NCBI RefSeq assembly: GCF_900115715.1
Contig: NZ_FOXM01000007.1
Location: forward strand, 144,188 to 208,187
Reading direction: 5' to 3'
DNA length: 64,000 nt
DNA from: Geopseudomonas sagittaria
GTDB lineage: Bacteria; Pseudomonadota; Gammaproteobacteria; Pseudomonadales; Pseudomonadaceae
Below the pieces are notes generated by a model. That model had not been told where the DNA came from. It made no database searches and saw nothing but the letters and a program-made list of their open reading frames with translations. Shown in pieces: positions 11,287 through 22,400 of the stretch. How positions within the stretch are numbered: the stretch's first letter is position 1; each line of letters opens with the position of its first letter. Both the position numbers and the translations under genes were made by a program.

Positions 11287-13890
11287 ATGGGCAAATCTCT
11301 GGTCATCGTGGAATCCCCGGCCAAGGCCAAGACGATCAACAAGTATCTGGGCAACCAGTACGTGGTGAAGTCGAGCATCGGCCACATCCGCGACCTGCCC
11401 ACCAGTGGCTCGGCCAGCAAGGAGCCGGTCAAGCGCGGCAAGGCCGCCGCGGCCGAAGCGCCGGCACTGTCGCCGAAGGAGAAGGCCAAGCGTCAGCTGT
11501 TCGCGCGCATGGGCATCGACCCCGAGCACGGCTGGAAGGCCAAGTACGAGATCCTGCCCGGCAAGGAAAAGGTGATCGAGGAGCTGCGCCGTCTGGCCAA
11601 GGATGCCGACACCATCTATCTGGCAACCGACTTGGATAGAGAGGGGGAGGCGATCGCCTGGCACCTGCGCGAAGCCATTGGCGGCGACGACAGCCGCTAC
11701 AAACGCGTGGTGTTCAACGAGATCACCAAGAAGGCCATCCAGGAGGCCTTCTCCCAGCCCGGCGAGCTGGACATCGATCGGGTCAACGCCCAGCAGGCGC
11801 GCCGCTTCCTCGATCGCGTGGTCGGCTACATGGTTTCGCCGCTGCTGTGGGCCAAGATCGCCCGCGGCCTGTCCGCCGGTCGCGTGCAGTCGGTGGCAGC
11901 GAAGCTGGTGGTGGATCGCGAACGCGAGATCCGTGCCTTTATCCCGGAAGAGTACTGGGACGTGCATGCCGATCTGGCCACCGACAGCGGTGCCCAGGTG
12001 CGTTTCGAGGTCACCCGCCAGGCTGGTGAAGCCTTCAAGCCGGTCACCGAAGCGCAGGCCATGGCCGCGGTCGACGCGCTGAAGGCTGCCGCCTACCAGG
12101 TGGCCAAGCGCGAGGACAAGCCGACCTCGAGCAAGCCGTCCGCACCGTTCATTACTTCCACCCTGCAGCAGGCGGCGAGCAACCGCCTGGGCTTCGGGGT
12201 GAAGAAGACCATGATGATGGCCCAGCGCCTCTACGAGGCCGGCTACATCACCTACATGCGTACCGACTCGACCAACCTCTCCGCCGACGCCATCGACATG
12301 GCGCGCGGCTTCATCGAAGGCGAGTTCGGCAAGCAGTACCTGCCGGCCCAGGCGAACGTCTACAGCAGCAAGGAAGGCGCCCAGGAGGCGCACGAGGCGA
12401 TCCGTCCGTCCGACGTCAACCTCAAGCCGACCCAGCTGAGCGGCATGGAGCGCGACGCCGAACGCCTGTACGAGCTGATCTGGCGCCAGTTCGTGGCCTG
12501 CCAGATGCTGCCGGCCGAATACCTGTCGACCAGTGTCACGGTCAAGGCCGGCGAGTTCGATCTGCGGGCCAAGGGCCGCATCCTCAAGTTCGACGGTTTC
12601 ACCCGCGTGCTGCCGCCGCAGAGCAAGCCCGGCGAGGACGACGTGCTGCCGGACATGGCCCAGGGCGACCAGCTCAAGCTGCTCAAGCTCGATCCGGCCC
12701 AGCACTTCACCAAGCCGCCGGCGCGCTACTCGGAAGCCAGCCTGGTCAAGGAGATGGAAAAGCGCGGCATCGGCCGCCCGTCGACCTATGCGGCGATCAT
12801 CTCGACCATCCAGGATCGCGGCTACGTGACCCTGCACAACCGCCGCTTCTACGCCGAGAAGATGGGCGATATCGTCACCGATCGTCTGTCGGAAAGCTTC
12901 GCCAACCTGATGGACTACGGCTTCACCGCGCGCATGGAGGAGCGTCTGGATGACGTGGCCCAGGGCGAGCGCGAGTGGAAGCACCTGCTCGACGAGTTCT
13001 ACGCCGACTTCAAGCAGAAGCTCGAAGCCGCCGAGGTCAGCGACGGCGGCATGCGTGCCAACCTGCCGACCCTGACCGACATTCCGTGCAAGGACTGCGG
13101 CCGGCCGATGATGATCCGCACCGCCTCCACCGGCGTGTTCCTCGGCTGCTCGGGCTACGCGCTGCCGCCCAAGGAGCGCTGCAAGGCCACCGTCAACCTG
13201 ATCCCCGGCGACGAGATCGCCGCCGACGACGAGGGCGAGTCCGAGTCGCGCGTGCTGCGCGGCAAGCATCGCTGTGCCAAGTGCGGCACGGCGATGGATG
13301 CCTATCTGCTCGACGAGAAGCACAAGCTGCACATCTGCGGCAACAACCCGGACTGCTCGGGTTACGAGATCGAGGAAGGCCAGTACCGCATCAAGGGCTA
13401 CGAAGGCCCGAGCCTCGAATGCGACAAGTGCGGCAGCGAGATGCAACTGAAGACCGGCCGCTTCGGCAAGTTCTTCGGTTGTACCAACAGCGAGTGCAAG
13501 AACACCCGCAAGCTGCTGAAGAGCGGCGAGCCGGCACCGCCGAAGATGGACGCGGTGAAGATGCCCGAGCTGCGCTGCGCCAAGGTCGACGACGTCTACG
13601 TGCTGCGCGATGGCGCCTCGGGCCTGTTCCTCGCCGCCAGCCAGTTCCCCAAGAACCGCGAAACCCGCGCGCCGCTGGTGCTCGAACTGCTGCCGCATCG
13701 CGACGAGATCGATCCGAAGTACCACTTCCTGCTGGAGGCGCCGCAGCAGGATCCGGACGGCCGTCCGGCGGTGATCCGCTTCAGTCGCAAGACCAAGGAG
13801 CAGTACGTGCAGAGCGAGGTGGACGGCAAGCCCAGCGGCTGGCGCGCCTTCTACGCCGACGGCAAGTGGACGGTGGAAGACAAGCGCTAA
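11287..13890 (+). CDS. topA: DNA topoisomerase I (type IA)
   Basis: An 867-residue enzyme that relaxes negative supercoils. The N-terminal TOPRIM domain ([12 protein letters not shown], and DLDREGE further on) is followed by the gate domain with the active-site tyrosine in [13 protein letters not shown]. The C-terminal part has CxxC zinc ribbons ([24 protein letters not shown]) and an end beta domain typical of pseudomonad TopA. The start at ATG 11287 gives [15 protein letters not shown], the standard N-terminus. A 10-bp hairpin follows at 13915. Confidence 0.97.
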   Translation: MGKSLVIVESPAKAKTINKYLGNQYVVKSSIGHIRDLPTSGSASKEPVKRGKAAAAEAPALSPKEKAKRQLFARMGIDPEHGWKAKYEILPGKEKVIEELRRLAKDADTIYLATDLDREGEAIAWHLREAIGGDDSRYKRVVFNEITKKAIQEAFSQPGELDIDRVNAQQARRFLDRVVGYMVSPLLWAKIARGLSAGRVQSVAAKLVVDREREIRAFIPEEYWDVHADLATDSGAQVRFEVTRQAGEAFKPVTEAQAMAAVDALKAAAYQVAKREDKPTSSKPSAPFITSTLQQAASNRLGFGVKKTMMMAQRLYEAGYITYMRTDSTNLSADAIDMARGFIEGEFGKQYLPAQANVYSSKEGAQEAHEAIRPSDVNLKPTQLSGMERDAERLYELIWRQFVACQMLPAEYLSTSVTVKAGEFDLRAKGRILKFDGFTRVLPPQSKPGEDDVLPDMAQGDQLKLLKLDPAQHFTKPPARYSEASLVKEMEKRGIGRPSTYAAIISTIQDRGYVTLHNRRFYAEKMGDIVTDRLSESFANLMDYGFTARMEERLDDVAQGEREWKHLLDEFYADFKQKLEAAEVSDGGMRANLPTLTDIPCKDCGRPMMIRTASTGVFLGCSGYALPPKERCKATVNLIPGDEIAADDEGESESRVLRGKHRCAKCGTAMDAYLLDEKHKLHICGNNPDCSGYEIEEGQYRIKGYEGPSLECDKCGSEMQLKTGRFGKFFGCTNSECKNTRKLLKSGEPAPPKMDAVKMPELRCAKVDDVYVLRDGASGLFLAASQFPKNRETRAPLVLELLPHRDEIDPKYHFLLEAPQQDPDGRPAVIRFSRKTKEQYVQSEVDGKPSGWRAFYADGKWTVEDKR

Positions 13891-13914
13891 CGCGGTCTCG
13901 ACAAGCGCGAACGG

Positions 13915-13947
13915 AACCGGCCGGTGCGTGCAGACGCCCGGCCGGTT
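13915..13947 (+). terminator. Hairpin after topA
   Basis: A perfect 10-bp stem, AACCGGCCGG (13915-13924) with its complement at 13938-13947, and a 13-base loop. A short T run follows a few bases later. Confidence 0.6.
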
Positions 13948-14017
13948 GTGCTTTGGCGGTGCGCTGCGAAGGAGGCGCCCGGCGGCGTATACTCGGGGCT
14001 CTGTCGAGGAGTCCGCC

Positions 14018-14539
14018 ATGGCCAACGAGCTGTACACCCGTACCAACCAGAAACTCTACTTTGCCGGTCTGGCGCTGGAGGCCTGGCGCGCCGCCGAGGC
14101 GGCGCAGGCGCTGAATGCGCAGACGCAGATCCAGGCGGCCCGCGAAGGCGCGCTGTTCCATCTGTACGGCGCCGCGCTGGGTCTGTGCCACGAGATCGCC
14201 GGTTACTACCGCCTGCCCCAGGCCGCTGCGCCGCAGGTCGAGCAGCTGCTGACGGCCGAGGTGCTGGAGGCTGCGCCCAGTCCGGAGCTGGCCGAACTGG
14301 TCGAGCTGGCGCAGGACCGGCAGAGCTGGCTGGGGCAGCTGCTGAGTGCCTATCGCGGGCTGTTCGAGCCGCCGCGCGAGGCGAAGCAGGCCAAGGTCGA
14401 TCCGTCCCTGGCGTTGATTGCCGCGGTCAGCGTGGGCGAGCCGGAGCCGGTCGAGCTGGGGCTGCAGGCGCTTGCCGACTGGCAGCAGCAGATCAGGCAG
14501 CTGGCGGCACGCTTTCGCGAAGGCATGAGCGAGTGGTGA
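14018..14539 (+). CDS. DUF6586-like protein of unknown function
   Basis: A 173-residue, strongly helical and alanine-rich cytoplasmic protein that begins MANELYTRTNQKLYFAGLAL. A short histidine-containing segment, HLYGAALGLCHEIAGYYRLP, is the most distinctive part. I recognise it as a conserved Pseudomonas protein found between topA and lexA, with no known function; the family number is from memory. A GAGGAG-like ribosome-binding site precedes ATG 14018. Confidence 0.75.
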   Translation: MANELYTRTNQKLYFAGLALEAWRAAEAAQALNAQTQIQAAREGALFHLYGAALGLCHEIAGYYRLPQAAAPQVEQLLTAEVLEAAPSPELAELVELAQDRQSWLGQLLSAYRGLFEPPREAKQAKVDPSLALIAAVSVGEPEPVELGLQALADWQQQIRQLAARFREGMSEW

Positions 14540-14712
14540 AGGCTCGCGCGGGTGGCCCTGTCCACGCGCTGCTGGGCTGATCGCTGCGGGCCATCGTCGC
14601 CGCGGAGCAGGGCGGCCTGTCCGACGCATGGCGGTACGATGCTATCGCTGCGCTAGGGTGTGACGCACGGCGCTGTTACAATGCCGGCCTTTTTCCGCGG
14701 AGCACCCTCCCC

Positions 14713-14952
14713 ATGCCGACATCCTTCCTGGAAATCGTGGAATTGCCCGATGGCCGTATCGTCCTGCGTCGCGGCGACGACGAGGAGGCGCTGGTGACTC
14801 TCGAGTTTTCCGCGGATGCCAAGGCTTTCCTGCAGGGCCAGCACATCGAGGTGGCCAAGGCCATGTTCAATCTGGGCGTACAGATGGCCGGCAGCATGGC
14901 CGATGGCGATTACGAGCAGGATTACAACGAAGAGTCGCGCGTACTGCACTGA
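14713..14952 (+). CDS. Small conserved acidic protein of unknown function
   Basis: A 79-residue protein that begins MPTSFLEIVELPDGRIVLRR and ends in an acidic tail, DGDYEQDYNEESRVLH. It has no signal peptide and no cysteine. From memory a homologue stands in the same place near lexA in other pseudomonads, so the gene is likely real, but no role can be given. It converges with lexA, with a terminator hairpin between the two. Confidence 0.75.
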   Translation: MPTSFLEIVELPDGRIVLRRGDDEEALVTLEFSADAKAFLQGQHIEVAKAMFNLGVQMAGSMADGDYEQDYNEESRVLH

Positions 14953-14981
14953 CGCGCGCGGCGCTTCGTGGACTCTTCTGA

Positions 14982-15005
14982 CACCCGCAGCCTGCGCTGC
15001 GGGTG
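14982..15005. terminator. Shared terminator between the small acidic gene and lexA
   Basis: A perfect 10-bp stem, CACCCGCAGC/GCTGCGGGTG, with a CTGC tetraloop. Only 67 bases separate the two convergent stop codons, so no further gene fits here. Confidence 0.7.
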
Positions 15006-15019
15006 CCCCCCGGCCGGGC

Positions 15020-15634
15020 TCAGCGGCGGATCACGCCGACGCTCAGGCCTTCGATGACGAATTCCTGATCGGGCTTGTCCAGGTCGATCACGATCGGCGC
15101 GAACTCCGGATTTTCCGCCAGCAGCTGCACACGCTTGCCGCGGCGCTGGAAGCGTTTGACCGTCACTTCTTCGCCGATTCGCGCGACCACGATCTGCCCG
15201 TTGCTGGCCTCGCGGCAGGCATGCACGGCGAGCAGATCGCCATCCAGAATGCCTACGTCCTTCATGCTCATGCCGTGCACGCGCAGCAGGAAGTCGGCGC
15301 GCGGATGGAAGAATTCCGGGCTGATCCGGCAGCTGTCCTCGATGTGCTGCTCGGCCAGGATGGGCGCGCCGGCGGCGACCCGACCGATGATCGGCAGTTC
15401 GCCCTCGCGCAGCGCCGACTCGCTGTCGGGGATGCGGATGCCGCGGGAGGCACCGGGAATCATCTCGATGGCGCCCTTGCGGGCCAGCGCGCGCAGATGC
15501 TCCTCGGCCGCGTTGGGGGAGCGGAAGCCCAGTTGTTGGGCGATTTCGGCGCGGGTGGGCGGGTAGCCGTGCACGTCCAGCCAGCTCTTGATGAAGGCCA
15601 GGATCTCGCCTTGGCGTGGTGTCAGTTTCTGCAT
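15020..15634 (-). CDS. lexA: SOS repressor LexA
   Basis: A 204-residue repressor of the DNA-damage response. The N-terminal winged helix (residues 1-70) begins [16 protein letters not shown]. The self-cleavage bond A88-G89 lies in RVAAGAPI, and the catalytic pair is S123 (GMSMKD) and K160 (VTVKRF). Two SOS boxes in its promoter show autoregulation. In P. aeruginosa the cell-division inhibitor gene sulA follows lexA in one operon; here no such gene is present, and lexA ends at a convergent terminator. Confidence 0.97.
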   Translation of the reverse strand: MQKLTPRQGEILAFIKSWLDVHGYPPTRAEIAQQLGFRSPNAAEEHLRALARKGAIEMIPGASRGIRIPDSESALREGELPIIGRVAAGAPILAEQHIEDSCRISPEFFHPRADFLLRVHGMSMKDVGILDGDLLAVHACREASNGQIVVARIGEEVTVKRFQRRGKRVQLLAENPEFAPIVIDLDKPDQEFVIEGLSVGVIRR

Positions 15635-15644
15635 GGACCGGGCT

Positions 15645-15660
15645 CTGTCTTTTTATCCAG
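15645..15660. promoter_or_regulatory. SOS box 1 (LexA site) of lexA
   Basis: CTGTCTTTTTATCCAG fits the CTG-N10-CAG pattern. It lies 10 bases upstream of the lexA start codon. Confidence 0.8.
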
Positions 15661-15663
15661 TTG

Positions 15664-15679
15664 CTGGAAGTATATACAG
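15664..15679. promoter_or_regulatory. SOS box 2 (LexA site) of lexA
   Basis: CTGGAAGTATATACAG, again CTG-N10-CAG and closer to consensus in its right half. It is three bases from box 1 and overlaps the -10 element of the lexA promoter. Confidence 0.85.
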
Positions 15680-15696
15680 GGTGGTGGCTCTGGCAA
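15669..15696 (-). promoter_or_regulatory. lexA promoter
   Basis: On the minus strand, TTGCCA (15691-15696) and TATACT (15669-15674) are separated by 16 bases. The -10 lies inside SOS box 2, so LexA binding would block RNA polymerase. Confidence 0.65.
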
Positions 15697-15773
15697 CCAC
15701 TTTGCCTGTCGGGCCCGCGAGCGGCTGGCTGGCTAGGTGGCGACGGGGCGTACATACTCACTGAGTCAAGCAA

Positions 15774-15791
15774 TTGAAACTCTGGTTTCAA
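15774..15791. promoter_or_regulatory. PsrA operator upstream of psrA
   Basis: TTGAAACTCTGGTTTCAA has perfect 7-base arms around TCTG and fits the published PsrA pattern, C/G-AAAC-N2-4-GTTT-G/C. It lies 26 bases before the psrA start codon, so PsrA most likely controls its own gene. Confidence 0.85.
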
Positions 15792-15817
15792 ATGCATGTT
15801 CGTCAGGTGGGGGGATC

Positions 15818-16516
15818 ATGGTCCAGTCGGAAACCGTCGAGCGGATTCTCGATGCTGCGGAGCAGCTGTTTGCCGAGAAAGGCTTTGCCGAAACGTCGCT
15901 GCGGCTGATTACCAGCAAGGCCGGGGTGAACCTGGCCGCGGTGAACTATCACTTCGGCTCCAAGGAGGCGCTGATCCAGGCGGTGTTCGCCCGTTTCCTC
16001 GGTCCGTTCTGTCAGGGCCTCGAGCGCGAGCTGGAGCGTCGGCAGCGCACGGTCGATGCGGCGGCGGCCACGCTCGAGGAGCTGCTGGAACTGCTGGTGG
16101 AGCAGATGCTCAGCCTCAAGCCGCGGATCGGCAACGACCTGTCGATCTTCATGCGCCTGCTGGGCCTGGCCTTCAGTCAGGGCCAGGGGCATCTGCGCAG
16201 CTATCTGGAGGACATGTACGGCAAGGTGTTCCGCCGCTACACGGCCCTGCTGGATCAGGCGGTGCCGCGGCTTCCACCGCTGGAGCTGTTCTGGCGCATG
16301 CACTTCATGCTCGGCGCCGTGGCTTTCAGCATGTCCGGGATCAGGGCGCTGCGTGGCATGGCCGAAGCCGATTTCGGCGTGCAGACTTCCGTCGAGCAGG
16401 TGATGCGTCTGATGGTGCCGTTCATGGCGGCGGGCATGCGTGCCGACAGTGCGTTGAGCGAGGAGATGCTGTCCGCACGCCGGCGTTTGCAGGACAGGGT
16501 CGGTGCTGCAGAGTAG
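15818..16516 (+). CDS. psrA: TetR-family regulator PsrA
   Basis: A 232-residue regulator that senses long-chain fatty acids in Pseudomonas; it represses beta-oxidation genes such as fadBA and activates rpoS. The N-terminal TetR helix-turn-helix is clear (ILDAAEQLFAEKGFAETSLR, then NLAAVNYHFGSKEALI). The rest is an all-helical ligand-binding and dimer domain. I chose ATG 15818 (MVQSETVERIL), which follows GGTGGGGGG. A perfect PsrA operator lies just upstream. It is divergent from lexA. Confidence 0.93.
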   Translation: MVQSETVERILDAAEQLFAEKGFAETSLRLITSKAGVNLAAVNYHFGSKEALIQAVFARFLGPFCQGLERELERRQRTVDAAAATLEELLELLVEQMLSLKPRIGNDLSIFMRLLGLAFSQGQGHLRSYLEDMYGKVFRRYTALLDQAVPRLPPLELFWRMHFMLGAVAFSMSGIRALRGMAEADFGVQTSVEQVMRLMVPFMAAGMRADSALSEEMLSARRRLQDRVGAAE

Positions 16517-16583
16517 GGCGCGCTGCTGACGGGTGCGTCCGGCCGTGCGGATCGGCTAAGCTAGCGCATTCCTGCCAAAAGCC

Positions 16584-17108
16584 ATGCCCATGCTCGATCT
16601 GCTGCATATTTCCATCGCCGACCAGTGCCTGTACGGCTTCGCCGCCGGCGAACTGCGCCTGCGCCTGCCGGTCTCCACCGCCCTCAACGGGCCGGGGGAG
16701 CAGCAGGGGTCGGGCTGCACGCCGCGGGGCCGCCATCAGGTACGGGCGAAGATCGGTGGCGGCCTGCCCGAGGCGGCGGTGCTGGTGGGGCGGCGCTGGA
16801 CCGGCGAGATCTGGTCGCCCGCGCTGGCCGCGCAGCATCCGCAGCGCGACTGGATCCTCTCGCGGATTCTCTGGCTGAGCGGCTGCGAGCCGGGGCGCAA
16901 CCGTCTCGGCGCGGTCGATACCTTCCGCCGCTACATCTACCTGCACGGAACCCCGGACAGCGAGCCGATGGGCGAGGCGCGCTCGCACGGCTGCATCCGC
17001 CTGCGCAATGCCGACCTGCTCGCGCTGTTCGAGCAGGTGCCGCTGCACTGTTCCGTGATCATTGACGAAGCACCGCAGCCGCAGTGGCGGCTGGCGGCGC
17101 TTGACTGA
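16584..17108 (+). CDS. L,D-transpeptidase-fold (YkuD) protein
   Basis: A 174-residue protein with the YkuD catalytic signature: YLHGTPD around residue 121 and SHGCIRL with the nucleophile C137. Family members form 3-3 crosslinks in peptidoglycan or attach proteins to it. No signal peptide or membrane anchor is visible, which is odd for an enzyme whose substrate is periplasmic; the N-terminus instead begins directly with the domain (MLDLLHISIADQCLY). ATG 16590 is an alternative start. It is followed nine bases later by nagZ, also a peptidoglycan gene, so the two are likely co-transcribed. Confidence 0.82.
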   Translation: MPMLDLLHISIADQCLYGFAAGELRLRLPVSTALNGPGEQQGSGCTPRGRHQVRAKIGGGLPEAAVLVGRRWTGEIWSPALAAQHPQRDWILSRILWLSGCEPGRNRLGAVDTFRRYIYLHGTPDSEPMGEARSHGCIRLRNADLLALFEQVPLHCSVIIDEAPQPQWRLAALD

Positions 17109-17117
17109 GGAGTTCGA

Positions 17118-18867
<1,750 letters not shown>

Positions 18868-18885
18868 TCACCGCCTGGGCAACGC

Positions 18886-18921
18886 AAAAGGGGCGGCAGA
18901 TCTGCATCTGCCGCCCCTTTT
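18886..18921. terminator. Bidirectional terminator between mtnP and the csiV-like gene
   Basis: A perfect 15-bp stem (18886-18900 with 18907-18921), loop TCTGCA, and A/T tracts on both sides, as expected between convergent genes. Confidence 0.9.
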
Positions 18922-18938
18922 TGTTGTTGCGCCTGCGC

Positions 18939-19466
18939 TTAGAGCGGATTGACGCGGATCAGGGCGCCCAGACTCGGGTGGTCGAGGTAGGTCAGCTGGC
19001 CGGGGATCAGGCGGCGCTTGATCTGCAGGCGTTCGCTGGAGGCCAGGAAGCCGTCGCCGTTGAACTGGTTGACCCAGGCCTGCAGGCTCAGTTCGAGCTG
19101 GCGGCCCTGGGTCAGGTCGAGTACGCCTTCGACCGGGAAATGGCCGTCGCTTTCCTTGCCGGTGACGAAGCGCAGCGGCGCCGGGCTGCTGCCGGCACCC
19201 TGCAGCCAGGACTTGTGCAGCAGCACCTGATAACCCTGGCCGCCTTCCAGCTTGGCCACGGTGTCGGTCAGCACCGGGGTGCGCTCGCTTTGCGCAGGGA
19301 TCGCGCCGGCTTGGCCGGCCCAGTCTTCCGGCGCCGGCTGGCTGGCGTGCACGGCCTTTTCCGCCTGGCGGAAGACGATCAGTTCGACCTGGTACAGCGC
19401 TTCGGCGAAGGCCGCGGGGGCGATCAGCAGCAGCGAGACCAGCAGGGGGCGAAGCAGTCGGAGCAT
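18939..19466 (-). CDS. CsiV family protein
   Basis: A 175-residue exported protein. The signal peptide (LLRPLLVSLLLIAPAAFA) is followed by EALYQVELIVFRQ, the typical start of the mature CsiV/PF10972 domain. The Vibrio member binds peptidoglycan and affects cell shape; the role in pseudomonads is unproven. It starts 11 bases after the end of mfd, in the same direction, and is probably its operon partner. The start is ATG at 19466. Confidence 0.85.
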   Translation of the reverse strand: MLRLLRPLLVSLLLIAPAAFAEALYQVELIVFRQAEKAVHASQPAPEDWAGQAGAIPAQSERTPVLTDTVAKLEGGQGYQVLLHKSWLQGAGSSPAPLRFVTGKESDGHFPVEGVLDLTQGRQLELSLQAWVNQFNGDGFLASSERLQIKRRLIPGQLTYLDHPSLGALIRVNPL

Positions 19467-19477
19467 GGGGTTTTCCT

Positions 19478-22400
19478 TCAGGCGGAGGGCGGGGTCAGGC
19501 GCTCGAACAGCGCCTCCAGGGTATTGAAGCGCTGTTCCGGGCGTTCCATCGGTACCTGGAACTTGAACACGGTGGCGCCTTCGAACTTGTAGCGACTGGG
19601 CTGGCTCTGGATCAGCTTGATCAGGGTCAGCGGCTCGACCGGGGTGTGCGCGGTGAATTCGATGCGCCCACCCTGCGGGCCGGCGTCGACCTTCTTGATC
19701 CCCAGCTGCTCGGCCTGCAGCTTGAGCAGGGTCAGGCGCATCAGGTTCTTCGCCGGCTCCGGCAGCAGGCCGAAGCGGTCGATCATCTCCACCTGCAGCT
19801 CGTTGAGCGCGCGCTCGTCCTCGGCTGAGGCGATGCGCTTGTAGAGGATCAGGCGGGCATGCACATCCGGCAGGTAGTCCTCGGGGATCAGCGCCGGTAG
19901 GCGCAGGTTGATCTCCGGGCCGCCGCCCAGCGGCTGCTCGAGGTTGGGCTGTTCGCCCTTGCGGATCGCCTTGACCGCGCGCTCGAGCATTTCCATGTAG
20001 AGGGTGAAGCCGACCGCCTGGATCTGCCCGCTCTGGCCTTCGCCGAGCAGCTCGCCGGCGCCGCGGATCTCCAGGTCGTGGGTGGCCAGCACGAAGCCGG
20101 CGCCCAGGTCCTGGGCATTGGCGATGGCCTCCAGGCGCTTCTGCGCGTCGTCGGTCATCTGCTTGCGCGCCGGGGTGAGCAGGTAGGCGTAGGCCTGGTG
20201 GTGGCTGCGGCCGACCCGGCCGCGCAGCTGGTGCAGCTGGGCCAGACCGAACTTGTCGGCGCGCTCGATGATGATGGTGTTGGCACTGGGCACGTCGATG
20301 CCGGTCTCGATGATGGTCGAGGCCACCAGCACGTTGAAGCGCTTGTGGTAGAAGTCGCCCATCACCTGTTCCAGCTCGCGCTCGCGCATCTGCCCGTGGC
20401 CGATGCCGATGCGTGCCTCGGGCACCAGTTCGGCCAGCTCGGCGGCGCACTTCTCGATGGTCTTCACGTCGTTGTGCAGGTAGTAGACCTGGCCGCCGCG
20501 CAGCAGCTCGCGCAGCAGGGCCTCCTTGATCACGGTGTTCTGCTGTTCCATGACGAAGGTGCGCACCGACAGCCGGCGCGCCGGCGGGGTGGCGATGATC
20601 GACAGGTCGCGCATGCCCGACACCGCCATGTTCAGGGTGCGCGGGATTGGCGTGGCGGTCAGGGTGAGGATGTCCACCTCGCTGCGCAGGGCCTTGAGCT
20701 GCTCCTTCTGGCGCACGCCGAAGCGGTGCTCCTCGTCGATGATCACCAGGCCCAGATCGCGGAACTTCACGTCCTCCTGCAGCAGCTTGTGGGTGCCGAT
20801 GACGATGTCGACCTTGCCTTCGGCGAGCAGCAGCTCGGCCTCGCGCACTTCCTTGGCCGACTTGAAGCGGCTCATCACCTCGACCTTGACCGGCCAGTCG
20901 GCGAAGCGGTCGCGGAAGCTGTTGTAGTGCTGCTGGGCGAGCAGGGTGGTGGGCACCAGCACCGCCACCTGCTTGCCGCTGTGCACGGCGATGAAGGCGG
21001 CGCGCATGGCCACCTCGGTCTTGCCGAAGCCGACGTCGCCGCACACTAGGCGGTCCATCGGCTTGGCGGCGAGCATGTCGGCGCGCACCGCGTCGATGGC
21101 CGCCTGCTGGTCGGGGGTCTCCTCGAAGGGGAAACCGGCGCTGAAGGTTTCGTAGTCGAGCTGCGGGTCGCTGAAGGCGTAACCCTCGCGGGCGGCGCGG
21201 CGGGCGTAGACGTCGAGCAATTCGGCGGCGACGTCGCGCACCTGCTCGGCGGCCTTGCGCTTGGCCTTCTGCCAGGTTTCCGAACCCAGGCGGTGCAGCG
21301 GCGCCTGGGCGTCGTCGGCACCGGTGTAGCGGGCGATCAGGTGCAGGCTGGCCACCGGCACGTAGAGCTTGGCTTCCTCGGCGTATTCGAGCATGAGGAA
21401 TTCGGCGGCCTGGCCCTCGACCTCCAGGGTAACCAGGCCGTGGTAGCGGCCGACGCCGTGGTCGATGTGCACCACCGGCGCGCCTTCGCGCAGCTCGGTG
21501 AGGTTCTTGATCACGTTGTCGCCGGCGTCGCGGCCCTTGTCGCGGCGGCGGCGCTGCATGACCCGGTGGCCGAACAGCGGGCTTTCTGGGATCAGTGCCA
21601 GTTCGTCGAGCAGCAGGCCCTCGTCGAGCGGCGCGATGGTGATCGCCAGGCGCTCGCTGGCGGCGACGAAGCCGGGCCAGCCGTCGACTTCGCGCGGCTT
21701 GAGCTTGAGGCGGGCGAGCAGTTCCAGCAGCGCTTCGCGGCGGCCGGCGGACTCGGCGCAGAACAGCACGCGCCCCGGGTATTCCTCGAGGAAGCGGCGC
21801 AGTGCGGCCAGCGGCTCGCCGGCCTTGGCCTGGATCGCCAGGTCGGGCAGGACGCGGGCGGCGAAGCGCTCGCGGCCGACGCCGGTCGACACCTCCTGCT
21901 GGTCGGCGATCACCCGCGGCCAGCTTTTCAGGCGGGCGAAGCAGTCCTCCACCGGCAGGAACAGCTCGGCGGGCGGCAGCAGCGGGCGCTCGGGGTCGAC
22001 GCGGCGCTCCTCGTAGCGGTTGCGCACGTCGCCCCAGAACTGCTCGGCGGCCTGCTCGATGCCGGGCAGGGAGAATACCTGGGTGTCGCCGGGCAGGTAG
22101 TCGAACAGGGTGGCGGTCTGCTCGAAGAACAGCGGCAGGTAGTACTCGATGCCGGCCGGCGCCAGGCCGCTGGACAGGTCCTGGTACAGCGGGCAGCGCC
22201 GGTAGTCGACGTCGAAACGCTCGCGAAAGCGCGCGCGGAAGCTGGCCACCGCCTCCTTCTGCATCGGGAATTCGCGGGCCGGCAGCAGGCGTACCGAGTC
22301 GACCTTGTCGACCGAGCGCTGGGTCTCGGGGTCGAAGGTGCGCAGGGTCTCGATCTCGTCGTCGAACAGGTCGATGCGATACGGCAGCGGGCTGCCCATC

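Noticed and set aside
11269..14046. A 925-codon minus-strand frame opposite topA
   Set aside because: It has no family motif and is rich in His, Leu and Ala, as shadow frames of high-GC genes usually are. topA is complete on the other strand.
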